Source of the DNA: an uncultured Bacteroidales bacterium
Lineage (GTDB): Bacteria; Bacteroidota; Bacteroidia; Bacteroidales; Bacteroidaceae
NCBI GenBank assembly: GCA_902779085.1
Contig: CACYZY010000003.1
Span: forward strand, 1-64,000
Direction of reading: 5' to 3'
Length of the DNA: 64,000 nucleotides
Shown: positions 36,970-44,923 of the stretch, piece by piece
Numbering within the stretch: the stretch's first letter is position 1
Layout: each line of letters opens with the position of its first letter
Program-made: the position numbers and the translations under genes
The notes under the pieces: model-generated
Told to the model about the DNA's origin: nothing
Seen by the model: the letters and a program-made list of their open reading frames with translations, nothing else
Databases searched by the model: none

Positions 36970-38943
36970 ATGAAAAAACTTTTGACCCTAACTTTGGCGT
37001 GTGGTTTGTTGGCAACTATGCAGTTGCAGGCGCAGACACACGAGATGACCGTACAGTTGAATAAGGTGGGTGCACCCATCCAGAACACGATGTACGGCTT
37101 GTTTTTCGAGGACATCAACTTTGCTGCCGATGGTGGCTTGTATGCAGAAAAGGTGCTCAACCGTTCGTTCGAGTTTCCACAACCTCTGGAAGGCTGGAAG
37201 GCAGTAGGCAACGTGCAAGTGCGCGATGACGGACCTTTCGACAAGAATCCCCATTATGTGCGCTTGGGCTATACAGGCCATCAGTCGAAGTTTACCGAAC
37301 TTGAAAACAACGGAACCTTCGGCATCGGATTAAAGAAAGGTGAGACTTATCGTTTCTCTGTGTGGGCGAGAGTTCCTGAAGGAGAGTCTGCGAAGATTCG
37401 TGTGGAGTTGTGTGATCCTTACAACAATGAAGAGATGCAGTTCTTCGCCTTGAAGTCAATTATTGTCAACTCCAAAGAATGGAAGAAATACCAGATAGAG
37501 ATGAAATCTACCAAAACCATCCAGAAGGCTGCCTTGCGTATCTTCCTGGAAGGGAAGAATGCCGTAGATCTGGAGCATATCTCACTGTTCCCAACAGACA
37601 CTTGGATGGGTCGAGAGAATGGAATGCGCAAGGATTTGGCACAAGCGTTGGCTGACTTGAAGCCAGGCATCTTCCGTTTTCCTGGTGGCTGTATCGTAGA
37701 AGGTACTGACCTCGATACACGTTATAACTGGAAGAATTCGGTAGGACCAGTAGAAAACCGTCCTTTGAATGAGAATCGTTGGCAATATACGTTCACTTAT
37801 CGTCATCTTCCTGATTATTACCAGAGTTACGGACTGGGCTTCTTTGAGTTCTTCCAACTCTGTGAGGACTTTGGCGCAGAGGCATTGCCCGTATTGAGCT
37901 GTGGTCTGGCTTGTCAGTTCCAGAACAACGATCCAAGTGCACACCAACCTGTAGAAGAGCTTGACTGCTTTGTGCAAGACGCACTTGATTTGATTGAGTT
38001 TGCCAACGGAGCAACAACCACAGAGTGGGGTAAGTTGCGTGCTGAGATGGGCCATCCAGCACCTTTTAACCTCAAGTATATCGCTATTGGCAACGAGCAG
38101 TGGGGCGAGACTTATCCAGAGCACCTTGAACCATTTGTGAAAGCCATTCGTAAAGCTTATCCTAACATCAAGATTGTAGGTAGCGCTGGTCCAAATTCTG
38201 AAGGCGAACAGTTTGATTATCTGTGGCCTGAGATGAAGCGTCTGGGCGCAGACTTAGTAGATGAGCATTTCTATCGTCCAGCAGACTGGTTCCTCTCTCA
38301 AGGAGCCCGTTATGACAACTACGACCGTAAGGGTCCTAAGGTGTTTGCAGGTGAGTATGCTTGTCATATTTCAGGCAAGAAATACAACCATTTCTATCCA
38401 GCCTTGCTCGAGGCAGCCTTCATGACAGGTTTGGAGCGTAATGCTGATATTGTCCACATGGCCACCTATGCTCCTTTATTTGCGCATGTGGAAGGTTGGC
38501 AGTGGCGTCCTGACCTTATCTGGTTCGACAACCTCGATGTGGTGCGTACATCATCCTATTATGTGCAGCAACTTTATAGCACCTATAAAGGTACCAACGT
38601 GTTACCGTTGACCATGAATGGCAAGCCTGTCACTGGTGCTGCTGGTCAGGATGATCTGTTTGCTTCTTCTGTGATCAACACTAAGACCAATGAGGTTTAT
38701 GTTAAGGTAGCGAACACATCTTCCAGCAGTCAGTTCGTCAGCGTCAAGTTTGAGGGCATGAAGAAGGGCCAGACCTTCAGCAAAGCAAAGGCCATCGTAC
38801 TACAGAGCGACAATCTGGAGGCAGAGAACAGCATCGCTCGTCCAGACCTCATCAAACCGTTTGAGATTGCCTTACAGGTATCTGGCAACGTCGTCTCAGG
38901 TTATATTCCCGCAAACACCTTCGTTGTAGCGATAGTCGAGTAG
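36970..38943 (+). CDS. GH51 alpha-L-arabinofuranosidase
   Basis: 657 residues with a signal peptide (MKKLLTLTLACGLLATMQLQAQ). A carbohydrate-binding-like jelly-roll (about 60-180) precedes the barrel. GNEQWGETY holds the acid/base Glu and VFAGEYACH the nucleophile Glu, both as in GH51. It releases terminal arabinose from arabinoxylan or arabinan in the periplasm or at the surface. A TATATTTG -7 box sits at 36934-36941. Confidence 0.94.
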   Translation: MKKLLTLTLACGLLATMQLQAQTHEMTVQLNKVGAPIQNTMYGLFFEDINFAADGGLYAEKVLNRSFEFPQPLEGWKAVGNVQVRDDGPFDKNPHYVRLGYTGHQSKFTELENNGTFGIGLKKGETYRFSVWARVPEGESAKIRVELCDPYNNEEMQFFALKSIIVNSKEWKKYQIEMKSTKTIQKAALRIFLEGKNAVDLEHISLFPTDTWMGRENGMRKDLAQALADLKPGIFRFPGGCIVEGTDLDTRYNWKNSVGPVENRPLNENRWQYTFTYRHLPDYYQSYGLGFFEFFQLCEDFGAEALPVLSCGLACQFQNNDPSAHQPVEELDCFVQDALDLIEFANGATTTEWGKLRAEMGHPAPFNLKYIAIGNEQWGETYPEHLEPFVKAIRKAYPNIKIVGSAGPNSEGEQFDYLWPEMKRLGADLVDEHFYRPADWFLSQGARYDNYDRKGPKVFAGEYACHISGKKYNHFYPALLEAAFMTGLERNADIVHMATYAPLFAHVEGWQWRPDLIWFDNLDVVRTSSYYVQQLYSTYKGTNVLPLTMNGKPVTGAAGQDDLFASSVINTKTNEVYVKVANTSSSSQFVSVKFEGMKKGQTFSKAKAIVLQSDNLEAENSIARPDLIKPFEIALQVSGNVVSGYIPANTFVVAIVE

Positions 38944-38966
38944 GACAATCCTTCCACATATAAGAT

Positions 38967-38996
38967 AATCCCCCCAAATCGGGGGGATTCTTTTTT
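38967..38996 (+). terminator. Intrinsic terminator of the GH51 gene
   Basis: A 10-bp stem (aatcccccca.. / ..ggggggatt) followed by cttttttg. Confidence 0.85.
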
Positions 38997-39139
38997 GCCT
39001 TATTCAGGTTCATAACCAAATGTTTACTTATCTTTTTGCGAAAAAACGAACCACAAGGGTGAAAATTATGAAGAATACAAGCAAGGAATCGAAAAGAATT
39101 TGTACCTTAGTAGCCGTTAAACCAATCCATCAATCAAAA

Positions 39140-39181
39140 ATGGACGATTATCACCAACGTATCATGAACTTAGGCTCCTGA
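39140..39181 (+). CDS. Possible 13-codon leader ORF upstream of corA
   Basis: An ATG-to-TGA frame encoding MDDYHQRIMNLGS ends 15 bp before a terminator-like hairpin and 49 bp before corA. Position and size fit a leader peptide, as known for corA/mgtA leaders in enterobacteria, but nothing here proves translation. Confidence 0.3.
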   Translation: MDDYHQRIMNLGS

Positions 39182-39196
39182 GGTTCGCATCGCATA

Positions 39197-39222
39197 GCGG
39201 GCTTCAAGGCCTGCAATTTTTT
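39197..39222 (+). terminator. Terminator-like hairpin abutting the corA start (possible attenuator)
   Basis: The stem gcgggc / gcctgc with a 6-base loop is followed by six Ts (39217-39222), only eight bases before the corA ATG at 39231. Placed inside the 5' leader, it would stop transcription unless refolded. Confidence 0.5.
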
Positions 39223-39230
39223 ATGTGATT

Positions 39231-40157
39231 ATGCGAAAATTCTGGAACACTAATCATGGTCTGCACACGTTGGACCAATGGGCCCCCAACTGCTGGGTGG
39301 AAGTTACTTGTCCTACGAAGGACGATGCTCAGTACCTACAAGAGCAACTGCACATTCCTGATTACTTTCTCGATGACATTGCCGACACTGAAGAGCGCGC
39401 ACGTTACGACTATGACGAAGGATGGATTCTAATCATCCTGCGCATCCCTTATGTCAAAGAAGTCAAGTCGCGCACACCCTACAGAACCATTCCTATGGGT
39501 ATTATTCTTAAAGATGACGTCTGCATCACTGTCTGCAATTTTGAGACAGATATGATGACCGACTTTGTCACCTATCAGCAACGTCGAGGAGTAGGCTTTA
39601 CCGATTCAGTCGATATGGTATTCCGCCTCTTCCTCTCGACAGCAGTATGGTACCTCAAGCGTCTGAAACAAATCAACGCCCGCATCGAGGCAGCAAAGCT
39701 TCACCTCGACCGCAAAGTCGACAACGTAGACCTCATTGCGCTTTCACGCCTTCAAGACTCGCTTACATACTTTGCTACTTCCATTCGAGGCGATGAAACA
39801 CTGCTCTCGAAGTTGAAGTTCAAACTGCCCATCGACGAGTTAGACGCCGACCTCATTGAGGACGTCAGCATCGAGATGAACCAGGCGCGTGAGATGACAG
39901 GCATCTACTCCAACATCCTTGAGTCGACGATGGACACCTACGCCAACATCATCAACAACAACATGTCTACCGTGATGAAGACGCTGACCGTTGTCTCCAT
40001 GTACTTGATGTTGCCAACGTTGGTTGCCAGTTTCTTCGGCATGAACCTCATCAATGGGATGGAGACATTCCCCCTGGGTTTCCCCCTCGCATTGATCTTC
40101 TCAATAGTGCTTACCGTCCTCTTTTGGTGGTATGCACGCCGCAAGTCGTGGATCTGA
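39231..40157 (+). CDS. corA: CorA-type magnesium/divalent cation channel
   Basis: 308 residues from the ATG at 39231; a GTG two codons earlier is possible. A long cytosolic N-terminal domain is followed by two C-terminal membrane helices with the selectivity motif GMN (FFGMNLING) between them, and a basic end (ARRKSWI). It imports Mg2+ or other divalent ions. The 5' leader with a terminator hairpin suggests control by attenuation. Confidence 0.93.
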   Translation: MRKFWNTNHGLHTLDQWAPNCWVEVTCPTKDDAQYLQEQLHIPDYFLDDIADTEERARYDYDEGWILIILRIPYVKEVKSRTPYRTIPMGIILKDDVCITVCNFETDMMTDFVTYQQRRGVGFTDSVDMVFRLFLSTAVWYLKRLKQINARIEAAKLHLDRKVDNVDLIALSRLQDSLTYFATSIRGDETLLSKLKFKLPIDELDADLIEDVSIEMNQAREMTGIYSNILESTMDTYANIINNNMSTVMKTLTVVSMYLMLPTLVASFFGMNLINGMETFPLGFPLALIFSIVLTVLFWWYARRKSWI

Positions 40158-40164
40158 CAATAGC

Positions 40165-40326
40165 ATAATAAAAAGGGATGCAAGTGTCACCAATTAGAAT
40201 GCCCGAAGTGGAAAAGTGTGGAAAAGGTGAAGAGATTTGTGGAAAAGCTGGAAAGAGGGTAAGTTTGTAGGTGGGATAGTGGGAAGTGGGGAAACTTGGC
40301 ACGATAATATAATAAAAAGGGATGCA
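40165..40326 (+). repeat. 18-bp direct repeats bracketing a purine-rich spacer
   Basis: The 18-mer beginning ataataaaaaggga occurs at 40165-40182 and 40309-40326. The second copy forms the left arm of a terminator. Between them the top strand is almost all G and A with repeated gtggaaaag units. I see no gene in it. Confidence 0.6.
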
Positions 40327-40350
40327 CCAATTGGTACATCCCTTTTATAA
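40315..40350. terminator. Bidirectional terminator after corA
   Basis: Stem aaaagggatg / catccctttt with inner pairing around ccaattgg. It also serves the convergent lipoprotein gene. Confidence 0.75.
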
Positions 40351-40376
40351 TTGCGGAGTATAAAGAGCTGCAGTAT

Positions 40377-41609
40377 TTATTCTTCTCCTTTTGGCTCAAT
40401 AGTATTTATCTTCCCATCAAAAGTGAGCTTAAGGTTACCAGCTAATACTATTCCAGGTTTATCTTTTCCTATATATTGAGTCAAGTCTTCGCCCTGCTCA
40501 GCAATAATCAATTTACCAGTGCCTGTAAATGTAATTATTCCCTTGGAGTAGTTTAACTTATCAATTACATTATTTCCTTCTATGTTTATTGTAAAAGTAT
40601 TTCCTCCGACCCATCCTTCTTCGATATATACTCCTTTGAGAGTGAGAGTTGCATCATCTTGAATCACATAAATATTATACTTTTTGGATGCACCCTTTGC
40701 TTCAGCAGCAGCAGTTACATTATAAGACTTTCCATCTAAAGTATATGCTTCTTCTGGAGTAATTTCCAGGGTATTCTGGCCATTCTTCGTTAGCTGGATA
40801 GTTGATTGATAATACTTTCCATTTACAGGTTTTTCGGCAGCAACCTTAGTAGCTTCGTAAAGATTTCTATTGTCATCTTCCACTTCAAAGGTAATCACAT
40901 CTTCTGCAATGCTCTCATCCATGCACAAGGCTACCCATACCTCAGAATTGGGTTCGTCAAGAGAAACATTGATTGAGTAATAAGAGTTGCTAGTGAGATT
41001 CAAGATTTTAGCTATAAGTTTTTTATTATCGCTGCTAATCGTCAATCTCTTTACATTTACAGCGTTGCCATCGTTATCTGTAAACGAAAATTTGAAGATA
41101 GACTGAGAAGGTTTGAATGAAGCCTCTGTAGTTTCCACCTTATTGCCATTAACAGCAGTGACCGTAACCGTAGCTGTAGAAAAGTCATAATTCTGCACAT
41201 CATCAAATGTACCCTTTTGAGAAGAATAATCAAATTGAGAAACTATTCCACCCGAGATAGACCTATAACCATATACCAATGTCAGTTCGTCATTTTCACT
41301 ATAACTGTTATTAAGTTCTCCTACCAGATTGGCATTAGCACCACTCTTATCTGCCTTAAGAGGAGATGAATCCAGTGTATTATTTTTATATACAAATACC
41401 TCGTCATCCTTGGCCCACTCGGACTTGAGAGTATTTCCGTCCAACTTCAGCACGCGTGTGTCGGCATTGTCTGCAAAGGTAGCGGGGATGCTTACCTTCA
41501 AACCACTACGCATAGAGGCTTGATCCAACACTTCTTCGTTGTTCGTGCATGACGTAAAAGCCATGCCTACTGCTACAGCAGCTAATGAAAATAAATAAAT
41601 TTTTTTCAT
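40377..41609 (-). CDS. Fimbrillin-like lipoprotein with C-terminal beta domain
   Basis: 410 residues from the ATG at 41609, which has a ggagg site 8 bases upstream; an earlier in-frame ATG overlaps that site. The lipoprotein signal ends GMAFTSC. Residues about 30-250 align with the N-terminal part of the protein at 54599 (SIPATxxxNADTRxxK, LDSxxLxxDxxxxxANLVG, NDELTL). The pattern is that of fimbrillin/Mfa-like proteins of Bacteroidales. The C-terminal 130 residues form a beta-rich region with glycine turns. It is preceded 24 bp upstream by a 36-residue peptide gene. It probably acts at the surface in adhesion or assembly (inference). Confidence 0.75.
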   Translation of the reverse strand: MKKIYLFSLAAVAVGMAFTSCTNNEEVLDQASMRSGLKVSIPATFADNADTRVLKLDGNTLKSEWAKDDEVFVYKNNTLDSSPLKADKSGANANLVGELNNSYSENDELTLVYGYRSISGGIVSQFDYSSQKGTFDDVQNYDFSTATVTVTAVNGNKVETTEASFKPSQSIFKFSFTDNDGNAVNVKRLTISSDNKKLIAKILNLTSNSYYSINVSLDEPNSEVWVALCMDESIAEDVITFEVEDDNRNLYEATKVAAEKPVNGKYYQSTIQLTKNGQNTLEITPEEAYTLDGKSYNVTAAAEAKGASKKYNIYVIQDDATLTLKGVYIEEGWVGGNTFTINIEGNNVIDKLNYSKGIITFTGTGKLIIAEQGEDLTQYIGKDKPGIVLAGNLKLTFDGKINTIEPKGEE

Positions 41610-41633
41610 GTTTCTTTCCTCCATGTTTAGTGA

Positions 41634-41744
41634 TTACCACACATCGCTATCATAGTCTTTCTTACTGGCTGCAATCATGCCTTGCAGTTCCATTTCAATC
41701 ACCTCGCACTGAGGTGCAGCATAGATTTTCTGTTCTTCATCCAT
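41634..41744 (-). CDS. 36-residue peptide, VIExE-LQGMIAAS family
   Basis: This small ORF encodes a peptide whose core APQCEVIEMELQGMIAAS is nearly the same as APEVQVIELEVQGMIAAS of the peptide at 56663. Both have a charged, variable tail (here KKDYDSDVW) and both lie just upstream of a fimbrillin-like lipoprotein. There is no signal peptide or membrane helix. A TATATTTG -7 box at 41782-41775 puts it first in the transcript. The conserved block followed by a variable tail is suggestive of a leader plus product, but no modification enzyme is nearby. I know of no assigned function. Confidence 0.7.
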   Translation of the reverse strand: MDEEQKIYAAPQCEVIEMELQGMIAASKKDYDSDVW

Positions 41745-41774
41745 ATCCGTAAAATTTAAAGTTTCTGATTGTTG

Positions 41775-41782
41775 CAAATATA
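41775..41782 (-). promoter_or_regulatory. -7 element for the peptide/lipoprotein operon
   Basis: TATATTTG on the minus strand, 30 bp before the peptide start codon. No clear -33 match. Confidence 0.45.
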
Positions 41783-41824
41783 ACTAAAATATTGGAATCT
41801 GTTATAGTTTTCTGAAAAAAAATA

Positions 41825-43681
41825 TCAGTTTCCCCTGGTAATGCCACTCTCGTTGAAGCTGTCTACGCGGAAGTAATAATCCACATCAGCAGAGAAGAGG
41901 CCTAAGGTAACAGAAGGCTCCAGCACCTCACAGGCTGCATACAACTCATCAGGATCAGTACCCCAATGCACGAAATAGCCTTGTGCACCTGGTACAGGTT
42001 TCCAAGATATGGTGGCAGTACGACGATCAGCCGTACGTTCAACTTGGAATTCTTTTATTGCTGCTGGTCTGTCGCCGTTGTCTGTGCCAAATACACGCAA
42101 GTCAAACAGTGAGAACTTGCCAGGCAACTCGCTCATGTTGGTAATCTTCACATAACGAGCAGCTACAGCTTTGTCCAGTACAACAAGACTATGAGGATTA
42201 GTCACGTCGTTGGCCGACTTGTCGGCAATAAGTGTCCATGTTGTTCCGTTTTCAGACGCTTCTATCTTATATTTGTACGGAACGAAAGGATTGCCCAAAG
42301 ACTGCAAAGGAAATGCCTCGTCAGCGAAGTTGGTTTGCACCGCCTCTATTGGATATATTTTGCCCAAGTCCATCTGCAGCCATTCACCCGCATTGCCAGT
42401 CTTGGCGCTCCACCACGTCTTGATGGTGCGGTCTGCTGCTTTGCCAGCCTCCTTGCCTTCGATTTCCGAAGAGGCAGTGGCCGTCTTTCCGATGGTCAGG
42501 TCCATCCAGTTGGTCCATATCGGATTCTTCAGGAAGTCAGTCTTGCCCTTAGGCAGTTCGTATGGACGATCGGAGAGGTCTGTGAGAGCATACATATTGT
42601 CTTTCTGTGTGAAGACGACAGGGAAAAAGCCTATGCGACGCTCGAACATATGACGCTGGGCAATGACGGTACTCGCCACGTGCCAGTAGTTGCCGTATTT
42701 GTCTTTGAAAGTGTCACCATGCCCTGCGCCCGTCATCCATCCTCCAGGCTTCACGGAAATAGGCAGGTAGTCGGCCTTTTTGAAAGGACCAAGAGGGGAG
42801 TCGCCGATGTATAGGCCATCGCCGTAGGAGTCGAACTCAGTGCCAGGGGCTGCATACTGCAAATAATATCTTCCCTTGTATTTCAACATGCTGGCACCCT
42901 CGTTGTAGCCAGGTCTCTCCACATCGTTCTTGTCGCTGGGTCGTTCCCAGCCAATCACGTTCTGCTGATGAGTGATCAAGGTAACAGGTTGTCCAATGGC
43001 TTTGAAGTGATTGTTCGGGTCGAGCTCTATGCCCATGATGTCATCCACATTGCTGCATCCCCAATAGAGATACACCCTTCCGTCATCATCCAGCAGCAAG
43101 TCAGGATCATGTCCCGTCCTGCTTGGGTCATCAGGATAGGGCGTCAGCTTGTCAGTCACCAGTTGCCAGGTGTTGCCGTCTTCAGGGTTAGTGGTCTTCC
43201 ATAACGAATTGAGGTCTGAAGTCATCCAATACAGTTCGTTTTTATACACCATGCAGGTGGGAGCATAGAGGTCCATTGGCAATACGTTGGTACGTATATG
43301 CTTCCAGTGCTGCATGTCATCAGAGCTCCAATAACCATCCGATTTCGAGACAAACAAGTAATACCTGTCGTTATAGATGGTAGCCACAGGGTCAGCAGCT
43401 TCGCGATAGTTGTTGGGTGATGCCAATCGCTCGATCATCGATTGCAGGGCACCGGGAACTTTCAGTAATTGTGCCACTACCTCCTTGTATTCTTCTGGTA
43501 CTGAATTAATCAGGTTGGGATCGTTTAAGTCAACATCAGATGTTGAAGTCCCTTGTCCATCCCCTTTAGTAAACTCATAATCCAAGTCAATGGGGTTGGT
43601 CACAACTTTACTGCGGTCTATTTCCCTGCCTGTGCAGGCGCAGAGAAGCAATACTGCCGAAATGATTAAAATCTTTTTCAT
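41825..43681 (-). CDS. GH43-type glycosidase with discoidin (F5/8C) and fibronectin III domains, lipoprotein
   Basis: 618 residues from the ATG at 43681 (lipoprotein signal ending LLLCAC). A five-bladed propeller shows the GH43 acidic residues: EAADPVATIYNDRYY (base Asp), GHDPDLLLDDDG (Asp) and YNEGASMLKYKGRYY (acid Glu). A discoidin-like carbohydrate-binding domain (about 405-520, TASSEIEG, WLQMDLGKIYPIEAV) and a C-terminal Fn3 domain follow. It probably removes arabinose or xylose from plant polysaccharide at the surface. The exact subfamily cannot be read. Confidence 0.85.
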   Translation of the reverse strand: MKKILIISAVLLLCACTGREIDRSKVVTNPIDLDYEFTKGDGQGTSTSDVDLNDPNLINSVPEEYKEVVAQLLKVPGALQSMIERLASPNNYREAADPVATIYNDRYYLFVSKSDGYWSSDDMQHWKHIRTNVLPMDLYAPTCMVYKNELYWMTSDLNSLWKTTNPEDGNTWQLVTDKLTPYPDDPSRTGHDPDLLLDDDGRVYLYWGCSNVDDIMGIELDPNNHFKAIGQPVTLITHQQNVIGWERPSDKNDVERPGYNEGASMLKYKGRYYLQYAAPGTEFDSYGDGLYIGDSPLGPFKKADYLPISVKPGGWMTGAGHGDTFKDKYGNYWHVASTVIAQRHMFERRIGFFPVVFTQKDNMYALTDLSDRPYELPKGKTDFLKNPIWTNWMDLTIGKTATASSEIEGKEAGKAADRTIKTWWSAKTGNAGEWLQMDLGKIYPIEAVQTNFADEAFPLQSLGNPFVPYKYKIEASENGTTWTLIADKSANDVTNPHSLVVLDKAVAARYVKITNMSELPGKFSLFDLRVFGTDNGDRPAAIKEFQVERTADRRTATISWKPVPGAQGYFVHWGTDPDELYAACEVLEPSVTLGLFSADVDYYFRVDSFNESGITRGN

Positions 43682-43749
43682 GAGTGATGTTTTTTTATTA
43701 TCTCCCACAAATATAAAGAAGTCTGCTTATATTTGCAAGAAGGGCCGTA

Positions 43750-44001
43750 TTACTTACCTTTAGGCAACTGTATCATTTTCGTGACCTCACGAAAATGATC
43801 ATCTACGTTGATTCCCAAAGTATTACATGATTCAATAGCTCGGCCGATAACCCCTATGAAATTTTCCCAACGGGTATAGCCTAATACTTCCTGTAACTCG
43901 CGGGCATACCATACCTCAATATTGTTGCCCTCGTCATCTTTGACCTCTTTTACAATTTGGTCAAATGTTGTCTTGTACTGTTGAATTTTTACGATATCCA
44001 T
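43750..44001 (-). pseudogene. Truncated DinD/BRO-like gene
   Basis: 83 residues match the start of DinD-type proteins (EVWYARELQEVLGYTRWENF, then NVDDHFREVTKM) and then stop. Full-length family members run to roughly 270 residues. The missing part is not found downstream, where the GH43 gene begins. It is therefore a truncated remnant of a mobile-element or SOS-associated gene. A repeat copy with a promoter lies directly upstream (44041-44122). Confidence 0.75.
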
Positions 44002-44040
44002 ATTGATAATAATTGTTATGATTGAACTAATTCATCATAT

Positions 44041-44120
44041 TGGCAGCGAAGATACTACTATTTCTTGTAATCCCAAATGTTTACTTGCCTTTTTACATAT
44101 ATATAGGACCATGTCCCATG
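44041..44120 (-). repeat. Smalltalk-tail/promoter repeat, copy A
   Basis: The stretch gcagcgaagatactactatttctt...atgtttacttgccttttt followed by ataggaccatgtcccatg repeats at 45846-45968 (copy C), with about 40 bp deleted here. On the minus strand it holds the 3' tail of a smalltalk gene (M-G-H-G-P-I-Y), then TTTG (44077-44074) and TATCTTCG (44054-44047) 19 bp apart, a promoter for the DinD remnant. Confidence 0.75.
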
Positions 44121-44122
44121 CA

Positions 44123-44278
44123 CTAAAATACGCAAGCCCATCCAAACCTTCTTACTAGCTCTTGCAATAGGTTATGATCACGTGCAGGGATGGTCACAGT
44201 AACGGTTTGATGCTCACTATCACGCTTTGCAATGTTGGCAGAATCAATATTATATGGAATAATGTCTTTCTTATTCAT
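44123..44278 (-). CDS. Probable antitoxin of the HigB-like pair
   Basis: 51 residues. The centre reads TVTVTIPARDHNLLQELVRRFGW, as in small Bacteroidetes antitoxins that pair a beta strand with an ELxxxxGW helix. It starts inside the last 8 bp of the toxin gene, a coupled overlap typical of TA modules with toxin first. The stop lies right at the join with the smalltalk-tail repeat, so the C-terminus may have been cut by recombination. No helix-turn-helix is seen. Confidence 0.6.
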   Translation of the reverse strand: MNKKDIIPYNIDSANIAKRDSEHQTVTVTIPARDHNLLQELVRRFGWACVF

Positions 44279-44588
44279 AATGTTTAGATATTTCAATAAT
44301 TAAAGCGTTAACAACAATCCCTTTTTTATCAGGACTACTATAGAACAAAAGGCGATATTGGTCGTTAATCCAAACTGTATCAACACCTTTTAGATCACCC
44401 TTTTTCTTCTCATAATGCAGCGACTTAATTAAAAATAAGTCTTCCAATCTACGTACACCTTTAATGTAGTTCACCACCTTGACATATCGACTTATGATGT
44501 GCTTAGGCAGTTTCTTATACCTTTGGTCTTTAGTTTTACCAGTGGTATAAAGCTCCTCCAGTTCTTTATTCCCAAATTCAATATTCAT
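44271..44588 (-). CDS. HigB/RelE-like toxin
   Basis: 105 residues from the ATG at 44588. An in-frame upstream start adds 36 unconserved residues. The pattern MNIEFGNKELEELYTTG, YKKLPKHI, LKSLHYEKKKGDLKGV and NDQYRLLFY follows HigB/ParE-type mRNA interferases. It would cleave mRNA at the ribosome unless bound by the small partner encoded next. The region is AT-rich like other accessory genes here. Confidence 0.8.
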   Translation of the reverse strand: MNIEFGNKELEELYTTGKTKDQRYKKLPKHIISRYVKVVNYIKGVRRLEDLFLIKSLHYEKKKGDLKGVDTVWINDQYRLLFYSSPDKKGIVVNALIIEISKHYE

Positions 44589-44747
44589 TGTTCCATTGTT
44601 TGAATGAAATAATACGGTGGCAAAGATAAATATTAATTCTGAATAATTATCAATTTTGCGAATTATTTGTTGCCATTTTGTTAAAATTAAGTTCAAGATC
44701 GCAAATTGCGACCTTGAACATAAAGAGAGAACATCTGTTAGATGAAT

Positions 44748-44856
44748 ATAGGACCATGTCCCATGAAACAGACAATCCCCCGAGAAGGGGGGATGTCATT
44801 GTCTTAGATATTCAGGGGTCCGTACTCCATGTACGAAGTTGTGCTGATGGCTCTCC
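44748..44856 (-). pseudogene. Decayed smalltalk gene tail (copy B)
   Basis: On the minus strand agccatcagcacaact (44855-44840) matches the A-I-S-T-T codons of the intact gene at 45941, and catgggacatggtcctat (44765-44748) matches its M-G-H-G-P-I end. About 70 bp of unrelated DNA with a cccccgagaaggggg hairpin lies between them. It is a relic. Confidence 0.6.
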
Positions 44857-44923
44857 GCTTTGTAATTGCAAGAACCAAATGTTAGTCTGTTAGTCGGGCA
44901 AGGACTGGTAGTTGTATAGTAAC

